In this document: piece after piece, positions 35,463-43,659 of the stretch
Numbering within the stretch: the stretch's first letter is position 1
Layout: each line of letters begins with the position of its first letter
Source: an uncultured Lachnospiraceae bacterium
GTDB taxonomy: Bacteria > Bacillota > Clostridia > Lachnospirales > Lachnospiraceae
Direction: 5' to 3'
NCBI GenBank assembly: GCA_910578405.1
Contig: CAJTQO010000001.1
Span: 142,020 to 206,019 of the forward strand
Length of the DNA stretch: 64,000 nt
Position numbers and translations under genes: made by a program
The notes under the pieces: generated by a model
The model's input: only the letters and a program-made list of their open reading frames with translations
The model's database searches: none
What the model was told of the DNA's origin: nothing

Positions 35463-37154
35463 ATGATAATTGGCATAGACTTGGGTACAACGAATAGCCT
35501 TGCGGCTTATTTTACGGAGGAAGGGCCGCAGATTATCCCGAACCGTTTAGGGAAGAGGCTGACGCCGTCCGTGGTCAGCGTAGATGAGGAAGGACAGGTT
35601 TACGTCGGGGATTTGGCAATCGAAAGAGGGCTGCTTTATCCGGAAAGCACGGCAGCGGTATTTAAAAGGGATATGGGAAGCCAGAGGAAATATACACTGC
35701 TGCATAAGACTTTTACGGCGGAGGAATTGTCTTCTTTTGTGCTGCGCGCTTTGAAGGAGGATGCGGAGCATTATCTGGGGGAGGAAGTGACGGAGGCGGT
35801 TATCAGCGTTCCTGCCTATTTTAACGATGCCAGAAGACGCGCCACGAAGCGGGCCGGAGAGCTGGCAGGGTTTAAGGTGGAGCGGATTATCAGTGAGCCT
35901 ACGGCTGCGGCCATTGCTTATGGATTATACCAAAATAAAGAACATGCCCGGTTCCTTGTCTTTGATTTGGGCGGCGGGACTTTTGATGTGTCTATTTTGG
36001 AGCTGTATGAGACGATTCTGGAAGTGCGGGCTGTGGCCGGGGATAATTTTCTGGGCGGAGAGGATTTTACCGCTGTTTTGGAAAATATGTTTTATGAGAA
36101 ATTTCCGCAGTTTGACCCGCTTTCCTTAAGTGAAAAGACAAGGCGGCATATCCATAAACAGGCGGAGTTGTGTAAATTTGGCTTTTCGCAGGGCAAGGCT
36201 TCCAAGATGCACTGCAAGATTGGCGAGGAGGAATTCACCCTGGAGGTGGGGCTGGCCGATTACGAAGAAGCCTGCGAGGAGTTGTTTGATAAAATACGCC
36301 AGCCGGTGAAGCGCAGTCTGTCGGACGCCCATATCCGTCTGTCTGATATAGATAAGGTGGTGTTAGTGGGCGGAGCGACGAAGAGTCCGGTAGTCAGGCG
36401 GTTTGTGAGCCGTTTGTTCCGGATGCTGCCGGATACAAACATCAACCCGGATGAGGCGGTTGCATTGGGAACGGCTGTCCAGGGCGCTATGAAGGAGCGC
36501 AGGGACGCTATTAAGGAAGTGATTCTGACCGATGTATGTCCTTTTACGTTGGGTACGGAAGTGGTGCGGGAATGGGAAAAAGGATATTTTGAGAACGGAG
36601 TCTTTTGCCCGATTATAGACCGGAATACAGTGATTCCGGCCAGCAGGACGGAACGGCTGTATACGGTCAGGGACAGCCAGGATAAGATACGGGTGAAAGT
36701 TTTGCAGGGGGAAAGCCGTTTTGCCAACAACAACTTATTGTTAGGAGAGCTGGTGATTGACATACCTGCCGGAAAAGCCGGAGAAGAGGCGGTGGATGTG
36801 ACTTATACTTATGACATCAATTCGATTCTGGAAGTGGAAGTGAAGGTAGTGTCCACACAGAAACTGGTAAAGGAAGTGTTTGTGGGCAGGGATGTGGATA
36901 TGACAGAAGAGGAAATCAAAGAGCGTCTGGATACTTTGTCCTATCTGAAAATCCATCCCAGGGACAGGGAGGAAAATAAGTACCTTTTGCTCCGCGGGGA
37001 AAGGATTTATGAGGAAAGCCTGGGGGAACGCCGTATGGTGGTGGAAGCCGCCCTGCATAAATATGAGCAGGCGTTGAATACGTATGACGCAGGGGAAATT
37101 GATAGGGCGAAAGAGGAATTTAAGAAAGTGTTGGAGGAGTTGGATGAGTTCTGA
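35463..37154 (+). CDS. Hsp70 family chaperone, HscC-like
   Basis: Cytoplasmic ATP-dependent chaperone. 563 residues, shorter than DnaK (about 610) and close to E. coli HscC. The nucleotide-binding domain has IGIDLGTTNSLAAY, YFNDARRRATKRAGELAG, FDLGGGTFDVSILEL and VLVGGATKSPVVRRF. The substrate-binding domain has the usual PFTLGTE start but a short C-terminal lid with no DnaK-type acidic tail. ATG 35463 follows GGGAGG at six bases. It is downstream of the TPR/J-like gene and followed by a strong terminator, so the two are probably one transcription unit. A special chaperone pair, separate from the house DnaK/DnaJ/GrpE, is the likely reading. Confidence 0.9.
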   Translation: MIIGIDLGTTNSLAAYFTEEGPQIIPNRLGKRLTPSVVSVDEEGQVYVGDLAIERGLLYPESTAAVFKRDMGSQRKYTLLHKTFTAEELSSFVLRALKEDAEHYLGEEVTEAVISVPAYFNDARRRATKRAGELAGFKVERIISEPTAAAIAYGLYQNKEHARFLVFDLGGGTFDVSILELYETILEVRAVAGDNFLGGEDFTAVLENMFYEKFPQFDPLSLSEKTRRHIHKQAELCKFGFSQGKASKMHCKIGEEEFTLEVGLADYEEACEELFDKIRQPVKRSLSDAHIRLSDIDKVVLVGGATKSPVVRRFVSRLFRMLPDTNINPDEAVALGTAVQGAMKERRDAIKEVILTDVCPFTLGTEVVREWEKGYFENGVFCPIIDRNTVIPASRTERLYTVRDSQDKIRVKVLQGESRFANNNLLLGELVIDIPAGKAGEEAVDVTYTYDINSILEVEVKVVSTQKLVKEVFVGRDVDMTEEEIKERLDTLSYLKIHPRDREENKYLLLRGERIYEESLGERRMVVEAALHKYEQALNTYDAGEIDRAKEEFKKVLEELDEF

Positions 37155-37164
37155 AGGAACCCTT

Positions 37165-37198
37165 AAAAAAGCGTCTGGCGTTAGCCAGGCGCTTTTTT
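37165..37198. terminator. bidirectional terminator between the Hsp70 gene and a convergent gene
   Basis: AAAAAAGCGTCTGGC (37165-37179) pairs with GCCAGGCGCTTTTTT (37184-37198) around GTTA, with one G-T pair. It can serve both strands. Confidence 0.92.
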
Positions 37199-37232
37199 CC
37201 GCTTTTCGCAATAAGGATTCTTTTGGATACGG

Positions 37233-37886
37233 TTATTCCATGTCCATATTCATATCTGTTTCTACTTTTTTGCCAGCCTGCTCTGCCAGTTTGTCGAATT
37301 TTTCCATAACTGCGTCATAGGTCTGCTGGCTAAGATCCGGCAGTTTGCTGCCCCAAACGCCAGTGGCCTGCTTAAAGCCTTTTTCAAAAGCGGAACGCAT
37401 TTTTTCAATCTTATCCGGGTCGCCGCCTGTCAATGCGGTCGCAAAATCAACAATACGGGTGGAAGTCTGGTCTGCGCCCCAGTATCCGTCTTCTGCAATG
37501 TCTTTTTGCGCCTGCGCTTTGGTTGCCGGATCCACGGTGAAATCGCCCCCTGCAAGGAAGCTCCAAATACTGTCTGCCTGTCCCAGCGTCTTCCCCTGTT
37601 TGGAAATCATCTGTTCAACCAGGCTCTTCAACTGGGAAGTGCGCGCCTCGGCGTCTGCTTTCATCTTGTTGACTAAAGCAGTGTTTGGCTTATAAGTTTT
37701 CTTGGCTGCGTCGGCTGTTTCGCCTGTGGTGTTTTTGGAAGGCTCATAGACAACGCCGCTGGTATTTTCTTTTTTGTCATCGGTGGTTGCCGTTTCCGCC
37801 TTTTCTGCCGTTTTCGCAGAAGTTGTGTTATATGTGCCGTATAAATCGGCGGTACTGTTTGTGCCTGTAAGTCCGTTTACGCCCAT
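37233..37886 (-). CDS. conserved hypothetical protein
   Basis: 217 residues, no signal peptide or membrane segment. The first 70 residues are Thr/Ala/Lys-rich and disordered-looking. The remainder is helical, with a Trp-containing stretch (ADSIWSFLAGGDFTVDPATKAQAQ, shown here only in part: WSFLAGGDFTV). I do not recognise the family. It starts at ATG 37886 behind AAGGAGG on the minus strand, a strong site, so it is probably translated. It is monocistronic and convergent with the Hsp70 gene. The disordered N-terminus followed by a helical domain is seen in flagellar and secreted substrate proteins, but that is only a loose resemblance. Confidence 0.7.
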   Translation of the reverse strand: MGVNGLTGTNSTADLYGTYNTTSAKTAEKAETATTDDKKENTSGVVYEPSKNTTGETADAAKKTYKPNTALVNKMKADAEARTSQLKSLVEQMISKQGKTLGQADSIWSFLAGGDFTVDPATKAQAQKDIAEDGYWGADQTSTRIVDFATALTGGDPDKIEKMRSAFEKGFKQATGVWGSKLPDLSQQTYDAVMEKFDKLAEQAGKKVETDMNMDME

Positions 37887-38172
37887 TGCTAACCCTCCTT
37901 GGAATGAATGTGTAAGCTTGTTTGCTGGTTACTTATTTATGAGGAAAATATCCCCATCTTTATTTTATATATCGGCAGGGACGGGGGAAAGGATAAGAGG
38001 AGGGAGAAAAAATGTTGGAGGGCGAAGGCGGATGTGCAGGAAAATGTTTTGTATGTGTCATAGGCGGCTGTATTGCATTCTTTTTTTCATTTGTTATAAT
38101 GAAACGGTCTGAATGGAATTTGGTAAATTAAGGCGTTGTGCAGGAATTTCCTGCGGAAAGGGAATAATGGCA

Positions 38173-38201
38173 TTGACGAACTATTTTGGAGTGTATATAA
38201 T
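38173..38201 (+). promoter_or_regulatory. SigA-type promoter of ispE
   Basis: TTGACG (38173-38178) and TATAAT (38196-38201) are separated by 17 bases, a near-perfect promoter 42 bases before ATG 38243. Confidence 0.85.
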
Positions 38202-38242
38202 GAAATACAATCTATGTATACAAAATGCAAGAGAGGTACAAT

Positions 38243-39349
38243 ATGGATGCAGATAATGGGAATGTGTTGATAGAGAGGGGAAATGCTTTGGCTGGCAAAG
38301 GGGAAGTTTCGTCTGTAGCGGGGAGCGTTTTGGCTGGGCGGAAGGAGGCTTTGGCTGATAAGGGGAGCGCGTTGGCCGGACGGAAGGAGGCTTTGGCTGA
38401 TGAGGGAAGAGCCTTGGCCGGACGGAAGGAGGCTTTGGCTGATGAGGGGAGCGCTTTGGCTGACGGTGGGAAGGCTCTCACAAGGAAAGCATATGCAAAG
38501 ATAAATCTGGGGCTGGATGTGGTGCGGCGCCGGGAGGACGGATATCATGAGGTGAAGATGGTGATGCAGACCGTTGGCCTGTATGATGTGCTGAAGTTTC
38601 AAAAGGCAAAAGAGGGTATTTTTGTGGTTACGGATAGGGAAGAGCTGCCTGGGGATGAGAGCAACCTGGTTTATAAGGCGGCGAAGCTGGTGTCGGAGGC
38701 TTATGGGCTTCAGGAGGGGCTCCGGGTGGAGCTGTGTAAACGGATTCCTATGGCGGCAGGGATGGCCGGAGGGAGTACGGATGCGGCGGCGGTTTTCCAC
38801 GGGATGAATGAGTTGTTTGGGCTGGGAATGGCAGAAGAGCAGATGTGCGGGCTGGCGGTGAAAATCGGCGCGGATGTGCCTTATTGCATACAGGGCGGGA
38901 CGGTATTGGCGGAGGGTATCGGGGAAAAGCTGACCAGGCTGCCTGATGCGCCGGAATGTTTTTTGCTGCTTGCCAAACCGGATTTGGATGTGTCCAGCAG
39001 GCATGTCTATGAACATCTCCATGCGGACAGGCTGGAGGCCCACCCCGATATTGACGGTATGTGCCAGGCGGTAAAAGCCGGGAGCTTGGCAGGGATTACA
39101 GAGCGCATGGGGAATGTGCTTGAGACGGTTACGGCAAAAGAGTATCCGGTAGTCGGAGAAATCAAGGAGTTTATGAGGCGAAACGGCGCAAGCAATGCAT
39201 TGATGAGCGGCAGCGGGCCTACGGTGTTTGGGATATATGAGGAAGAAGCGGCTGCAAAAAAGGCAATGCGTTTATTGGAAGCGGAAGGGCTGGCAAAGGA
39301 ATTGTTCGTTACAACTTTTGTAAACCGGGCAATGGTGGAACAGGGATAG
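38243..39349 (+). CDS. ispE: 4-diphosphocytidyl-2-C-methyl-D-erythritol kinase with a repeat-built N-terminal extension
   Basis: GHMP kinase of the MEP isoprenoid pathway. The enzyme proper starts at about residue 80 (KAYAKINLGLDV), continues through the ATP loop AGGSTDAAAVFHGMNELF and ends with SGSGPTVFGIYEEE. The family length is about 280-290; this protein has 368 residues. The extra N-terminal part contains about three 14-residue tandem copies of a sequence such as AGRKEALADEGSAL, matching 42 bp DNA repeats. ATG 38243 has AGAGGT upstream. A start nearer the conserved domain cannot be excluded, but the strong promoter and RBS support translation of the extension. No membrane or targeting role is visible in it. 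Confidence 0.88.
   Translation: MDADNGNVLIERGNALAGKGEVSSVAGSVLAGRKEALADKGSALAGRKEALADEGRALAGRKEALADEGSALADGGKALTRKAYAKINLGLDVVRRREDGYHEVKMVMQTVGLYDVLKFQKAKEGIFVVTDREELPGDESNLVYKAAKLVSEAYGLQEGLRVELCKRIPMAAGMAGGSTDAAAVFHGMNELFGLGMAEEQMCGLAVKIGADVPYCIQGGTVLAEGIGEKLTRLPDAPECFLLLAKPDLDVSSRHVYEHLHADRLEAHPDIDGMCQAVKAGSLAGITERMGNVLETVTAKEYPVVGEIKEFMRRNGASNALMSGSGPTVFGIYEEEAAAKKAMRLLEAEGLAKELFVTTFVNRAMVEQG
38339..38464 (+). repeat. 42 bp tandem repeats inside ispE
   Basis: Three units begin CGGAAGGAGGCTTTGGCTGA at 38339, 38381 and 38423, exactly 42 bp apart. They keep the reading frame and encode the N-terminal extension of IspE. Confidence 0.92.
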
Positions 39350-39373
39350 CGGTTTTGAGGCAATGGGGAAGGA

Positions 39374-40057
39374 ATGGTGAGGGAAGGGTTGGAAGTGAAT
39401 CGGGAGGAATTTTTACCGCTGCGGGATGTGGTTTTTAAGAAACTGCGTAAGGCGATACTGACTGGAGAACTGAAGCCTGGGGAACGTCTGATGGAGATTC
39501 ATCTGGCCAATCGGCTGGGGGTAAGTCGGACGCCGATTCGGGAGGCAATCCGGAAACTGGAACTGGAGGGGCTTGTTACGATGCTCCCCAGACGCGGGGC
39601 AGAGGTGGCGCAGATTACGGAGAAAAGTTTGAAAGATGTGCTGGAGGTGCGCCGGGCTTTGGATGCTTTGTGCGCGGAACTGGCCTGCAGACGGATTACG
39701 CAGGAGGAAGAGAGGCAGCTTGCCGCCGCCTGCAAGGAATTTGAGCAGGCGACAGCGACAAGGGACGCTACGGTGATTGCGAAAGCGGATGTGGCGCTGC
39801 ATGATATTATTGTGGCGGCGACCGGAAACCAGCGGCTGGTGCAGTTGGTAAATAACCTGGCAGAACAGATGTACCGTTACCGTTTTGAGTATATAAAGGA
39901 CGAAAGTCAGCATGAAAGGCTGATGGAAGAGCATAGAATGATTTATGAGAGCATCCGTAAAAAGGACAGCGCGGCAGCGGCGGAGGCGGCGAAAATGCAT
40001 ATTGACAATCAGGAGAAATCTATTATGAAGCAAATCCGTTTGGACAGCGCACAGTAG
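39374..40057 (+). CDS. GntR-family transcriptional regulator (FadR/FCD type)
   Basis: 227 residues. An N-terminal winged helix-turn-helix (about residues 15-75) has AILTGELKPGERL and NRLGVSRTPIREAIRKLELEGLV. A helical FCD ligand-binding domain (about 85-220) has ITEKSLKDVLEVRRALDAL and an ADVALHDIIVAATGN segment that typically carries metal-binding Asp/His. ATG 39374 is used, but its ribosome-binding site is poor; GTG 39395, preceded by AGGGAAGGG, is an alternative seven codons later. It follows ispE by 24 bases and may be co-transcribed. The effector and targets are not evident from the neighbours. Confidence 0.9.
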   Translation: MVREGLEVNREEFLPLRDVVFKKLRKAILTGELKPGERLMEIHLANRLGVSRTPIREAIRKLELEGLVTMLPRRGAEVAQITEKSLKDVLEVRRALDALCAELACRRITQEEERQLAAACKEFEQATATRDATVIAKADVALHDIIVAATGNQRLVQLVNNLAEQMYRYRFEYIKDESQHERLMEEHRMIYESIRKKDSAAAAEAAKMHIDNQEKSIMKQIRLDSAQ

Positions 40058-40143
40058 CAGGGCGGTATAAAGCGGCGAAAATTGGCAATACTTTTCCTAT
40101 CATAACATGGTAAAATAATTGCGTTGGTGATAGGAGAGGCCAG

Positions 40144-40917
40144 ATGAAAAGATTATGGGAAACAGGGTTGCTATTGTTTGCGGTTGCGGGATTCTGGGGG
40201 ATGGTATATCCTGACTTGTGTTTTGTTTCAGATGTATGCCGGGTGAAAGAAGTGCAGATGGACGCCGGCGGGCTGGCGGCGCCTGGAGACAGTGAAAGCA
40301 TGTCCGGCGAAAAGATGGCGGCGCAAACCTTGGAAACGCCGACGGATGCAAAAGCGCCTGTGGAAACCGGGAAGGGAACGGCTGACGAAAAAGAGCTTGT
40401 GGAAACCGGGAAGGGGACGGCTGGCAAAAAAGAGCCTGTGCAGGCCGGGAGCGGGACAACTGGCGCGAAGGCGTTTGTGGAAACCGGGAAAGGGACGGCT
40501 GACGCAAAGGCGTTTGTGGAAACCGGAAAATCGCCAACTGACGAAAAAGAGCCTGTGCAGGCCGGGAGTGGGACGGCTGATGCAAAGAGCAGTGCGTCAA
40601 CCGGGGAAGGGGGATTTGGCAAAAAGACGGCTGTGGAAGTGGGAGAAGAGGCATCTGGCGCAAAGGGCTTTGTGGAAGAGGAAGAAAGGGTATCTGAGGG
40701 AAAGACGGCTGTGGAAGGGGAAGGAACGATTGGGGAAAGGAAGTCTGTAGAAGCTTTGGAAAGGACGGCCGGGGGAAAGGAAGGCGGAAGCGGTAAGCAG
40801 GAAGGAATGGGGCAGGGATATGGAGCCGGGAATTATGAGCCGGATATATATACCCGTATTTGTGAAGCGGAACCGGGGCAGATTAGGGTGAAAGTGAAAC
40901 TGCTGGAGTTTTTTTAA
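40144..40917 (+). CDS. unknown membrane-anchored, repeat-rich protein
   Basis: 257 residues. It has an N-terminal hydrophobic segment (LLLFAVAGFWGMVYPDL) and a 160-residue extracellular-type Lys/Glu/Gly/Thr region of 13-residue repeats such as AFVETGKGTADAK and EPVQAGSGTADAK (about residues 75-155). It ends in a short conserved-looking tail (YEPDIYTRICEAEPGQIRV, about 20 residues). The tail is the only part that looks constrained. AGGAGAGG lies upstream of ATG 40144, and murI follows 46 bases later, so co-transcription is likely. Function unknown; a cell-wall-spanning spacer is one idea. Confidence 0.7.
   Translation: MKRLWETGLLLFAVAGFWGMVYPDLCFVSDVCRVKEVQMDAGGLAAPGDSESMSGEKMAAQTLETPTDAKAPVETGKGTADEKELVETGKGTAGKKEPVQAGSGTTGAKAFVETGKGTADAKAFVETGKSPTDEKEPVQAGSGTADAKSSASTGEGGFGKKTAVEVGEEASGAKGFVEEEERVSEGKTAVEGEGTIGERKSVEALERTAGGKEGGSGKQEGMGQGYGAGNYEPDIYTRICEAEPGQIRVKVKLLEFF
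40360..40600 (+). repeat. 39 bp tandem repeats inside the repeat-rich protein gene
   Basis: About six imperfect 39 bp units share GTGGAAACCGGGAA.GGGAC or GTGCAGGCCGGGAG.GGGAC followed by GGCTGACG.AAA. They are in frame and alternate between two subtypes. Confidence 0.8.
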
Positions 40918-40963
40918 GAGCGCAGGATTATATTTTAAAGGAAAGAAAGCAAGGGAAGCGGCG

Positions 40964-41806
40964 ATGTCGTTGAGGAAGGAAAAAGAAGGATGGAGCGAGG
41001 CTCCGGTAGGAGTCTTTGACTCCGGGGTAGGCGGTCTTACGGTTGCAAGGGAGATTATGCGGCAGATTCCCAATGAGCGGATTGTGTATTTTGGGGATAC
41101 TGCCAGGGTGCCGTATGGGAGCAAGTCAAAGGAGACGATTACGAAATATTCACGGCAGATCGTCCACTTTCTGCAGGAGCAGCAGGTAAAGGCAATTGTG
41201 GTTGCCTGCAATACGGCCAGCGCCTATGCGATGGAGGAAATTGAAAGGGAACTGGACATTCCGGTTCTTGGAGTGGTAAAACCCGGCGCCAAGGTGGCGG
41301 CGGAAGTGACAAGGAACGGAAGGGTTGGGGTTATCGGCACGGAAGGGACAATTAAGAGCCAGATTTACACTACATATATTAAGGAAATGAATCCCGAAAT
41401 CGTGGTGCAGGGCAAGGCGTGCCCGCTGTTTGTGCCGTTAGTGGAGGAGGGGTTTTGGAAAGACCCGGTGACGGATGAGATAGCGGCCAGATACTTGGGC
41501 AGTTTGATTGACAGTGATATTGATACGCTGATTTTGGGATGCACCCATTATCCGTTAATCCGTTCCACCTTGGGCCGGATTATGGGGGAAAAGGTAACGC
41601 TGGTGAACCCGGCCTATGAAACGGCCCGGGAATTAAAGGAGCTTCTCACGGCGGAAAATCTGCTCAACAAAAAGGGACAGGGGCTTGGAAACAACCGTTA
41701 CCGTTTCTATGTCAGCGATATGGCGGATAAATTCCAGATTTTTGCCAATTCCATTTTAAAATACGGAATCCTTTCGGCCAGGAAAATTAATATAGAGGAT
41801 TATTAG
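40964..41806 (+). CDS. murI: glutamate racemase
   Basis: Cofactor-independent racemase that supplies D-glutamate for peptidoglycan. 280 residues. The catalytic cysteines are in VACNTAS and LGCTHYPL, and the N-terminal GVFDSGVGGLTV motif is intact. ATG 40964 follows GGGAAG. It is downstream of the membrane-anchored repeat protein. After it comes a complete copy of the palindromic element. Together with ddl, murF and the van genes it adds to the peptidoglycan-precursor theme of the window. Confidence 0.96.
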   Translation: MSLRKEKEGWSEAPVGVFDSGVGGLTVAREIMRQIPNERIVYFGDTARVPYGSKSKETITKYSRQIVHFLQEQQVKAIVVACNTASAYAMEEIERELDIPVLGVVKPGAKVAAEVTRNGRVGVIGTEGTIKSQIYTTYIKEMNPEIVVQGKACPLFVPLVEEGFWKDPVTDEIAARYLGSLIDSDIDTLILGCTHYPLIRSTLGRIMGEKVTLVNPAYETARELKELLTAENLLNKKGQGLGNNRYRFYVSDMADKFQIFANSILKYGILSARKINIEDY

Positions 41807-41946
41807 TATAGCGTTCGCTAATTAACCGGACAATATTTTTGCCTAATATGCGGATAAATACGGCATTTTTTAAGTGCAGTTAATTGAAAAACGCTGTATT
41901 AGTGTTCCATCCGGACAGAAATTAGATTTGTGGGCTGCATGGAACG

Positions 41947-42112
41947 CTAGAGCGTGTTTGAAAATTCATTCCCCCAATCTGCACGCCCCACTTTGCGTGA
42001 TATTTGCGCCAAATTTAATCAACGTAGCCCACTACGCCTCTTAAATATGGCGCAAATCTCCCACAAACTGTAACGCACATCTTGGGGAAAGCAATTTTCA
42101 AACACGCTCTAG
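41947..42112 (+). repeat. complete interspersed inverted-terminus element (copy D), between murI and DUF1934
   Basis: 166 bp with perfect 20 bp terminal inverted repeats (CTAGAGCGTGTTTGAAAATT and its complement). The interior halves are mutually complementary around GTAGCCCACTAC, including TTTGCGCCAAAT / ATGGCGCAAAT. No coding frame. The right end abuts GGAGGT, 40 bases before the DUF1934 start. Confidence 0.9.
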
Positions 42113-42153
42113 GAGGTATAACGTACATTGTATGAGGAAAGGCGGTTTATGAC

Positions 42154-42603
42154 ATGACAAAAGAAGTTTTATTATCTTTGCGTGGCCTGCAGTTTGATGT
42201 GGTTGCCATGGACGGGGACAAAATAGAGACAATTGTGCCTGCGGAATATTATAAGCGCAATGACAGCCATTATGTAGTTTATGATGAGGCTGTGGAAGGG
42301 TTCGATGAGGGGACGAAAAATATTTTGAAGTTTAAAAACCATTCTCTGGATTTGACCAAAAAGGGCCTGGTCAATGTACATATGACATTTGAAGAAAACC
42401 GAAAAAATATGACCAATTACTCTACGCCTTATGGAGATATTCTGATTGGCATAGATGCGAAGAAGGTAGACTATAAGGAAGAGGAAAACCGGATTGTAGT
42501 GGATGTGGATTATGCCCTGGAAGTGAACTATGAGCATTTTGCCGACTGCAGCATTAAAGTGGATATCCGTTCCAAAGGCGGGGAAGGGTTCCAGTTGCAG
42601 TAG
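42154..42603 (+). CDS. DUF1934 family protein (YwiB-like)
   Basis: 149 residues, beta-rich, no signal or membrane segment. The pattern GDKIETIVPAEYYKRNDSHYVVYDE with a later YSTPYGDILIGIDAKKV block fits the calycin-like DUF1934 family, which is widespread in Firmicutes without an assigned function. The motif strings given are parts of longer conserved blocks. ATG 42154 is used; an out-of-frame ATG lies five bases before it. The palindromic element separates it from murI. Confidence 0.82.
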   Translation: MTKEVLLSLRGLQFDVVAMDGDKIETIVPAEYYKRNDSHYVVYDEAVEGFDEGTKNILKFKNHSLDLTKKGLVNVHMTFEENRKNMTNYSTPYGDILIGIDAKKVDYKEEENRIVVDVDYALEVNYEHFADCSIKVDIRSKGGEGFQLQ

Positions 42604-42694
42604 GCCAAAGGGCGGAAGCCGGCGTGGGAAAAGGGGAAAGGGAATGGCTTTGGGAGGGGATAATTGGGAAGAAAACAGGCAGGAGAAGAAGGGA

Positions 42695-42822
42695 AGACGA
42701 AAGATAAATAAGCGGAAAAGAAGGAGAGGCGAAAGACAAATAAGCGGGAAAAAGAAGGAGAGGCGAAAGACAAATAAGCGGGAAAAAGAAGAAAGACGAA
42801 AGATAAATAAAAGACAAATAAT
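42695..42822 (+). repeat. 34 bp purine-rich tandem repeats after DUF1934
   Basis: About 3.5 copies of a unit with GGCGAAAGACAAATAAGCGG and GAAAAAGAAGGAG. The units start near 42695, 42727 and 42761, with a partial one from 42794. It lies between convergent genes with no credible coding frame. Confidence 0.85.
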
Positions 42823-42823
42823 A

Positions 42824-42858
42824 AAAAGAGATTGCCCGGATGGAAGGCAATCTCTTTT
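42824..42858. terminator. bidirectional terminator
   Basis: AAAAGAGATTGCC (42824-42836) pairs perfectly with GGCAATCTCTTTT (42846-42858), between convergent genes. Confidence 0.9.
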
Positions 42859-42950
42859 CGCATCTTTTTTCTGTGTGGTCTTTCCATATTCCATAGCTGC
42901 CCTTGGCCAGATATGCGGCGGCTAATGGCTTGCTATGTGCCGGATGTCTG

Positions 42951-43427
42951 CTATTTGACTGGCTTTGCCCCCGCTTTTTCCTGCAGCCGTTCCAGCGTCT
43001 GACGGAAGCGGCTCTTTTTCTTCTGGGGGGTGGCGAGCGGCTTGCCATGAAGCCCTTTCACATCTGTGATGTATATGCCGCTGATGGTTGCTTTGACTTC
43101 TTTCTTGACAGGGATAAGGTCAAAGACTTTTTCATCGCTGACTAAAGTTACAATTTGCGGCCCCACTTTTGCCTTGACCACAGGGAGTTTGGAACCGCGT
43201 AAAAGCTTTGGCGTTTGCGCAATCACTGCCTGCGGGAGGCCGGATTCTTTGATTTTCATGCGTTTTTTGTCAATGACCAGCATCGAGACGGTCTGCTTCA
43301 TTGCATCTATCTGTTCCTGTTGTTCTTCCTGCTTCTTCTGGGCTTTGCGGCCAAGAAAATAGAGGGCGGCAATGGTTATGATTAATACTGCCAGTATTAC
43401 GATTAAGACAATTGCTCCTGTACTCAC
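42951..43427 (-). CDS. conserved single-pass membrane protein of unknown function
   Basis: 158 residues. It has one N-terminal membrane segment (AIVLIVILAVLIITIAALYFL), a short coiled-coil stretch rich in Gln/Glu/Lys, then a basic beta-rich domain with VVKAKVGPQIVTLVSDEKV and a Lys/Arg-rich tail. I do not recognise the family. The frame opens earlier at 43586, but the GTG at 43427 has GGGAGGT seven bases upstream and places the membrane segment at the very N-terminus. It stands alone, divergent from cls. Confidence 0.75.
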   Translation of the reverse strand: MSTGAIVLIVILAVLIITIAALYFLGRKAQKKQEEQQEQIDAMKQTVSMLVIDKKRMKIKESGLPQAVIAQTPKLLRGSKLPVVKAKVGPQIVTLVSDEKVFDLIPVKKEVKATISGIYITDVKGLHGKPLATPQKKKSRFRQTLERLQEKAGAKPVK

Positions 43428-43659
43428 GTTGTACCTCCCGTTTCTCCAATTTATGTAAGCTAATTGTAGCATTGTTTTTTGAATAAGGCAAGGGGTTTCC
43501 GGCGGCGGGAGGGAAATCCCTTGATTTGTGCGTGACGGTAATATTGAAGAAAAAGAGGGAATGATATATAATATGTGGACGTGCAAGGTTTATTGGCGCA
43601 GACGCATGGAAGAAGGATAAGGAAACCAGGAAATAGGAACGGGGTGAAAAGGAATGGAT

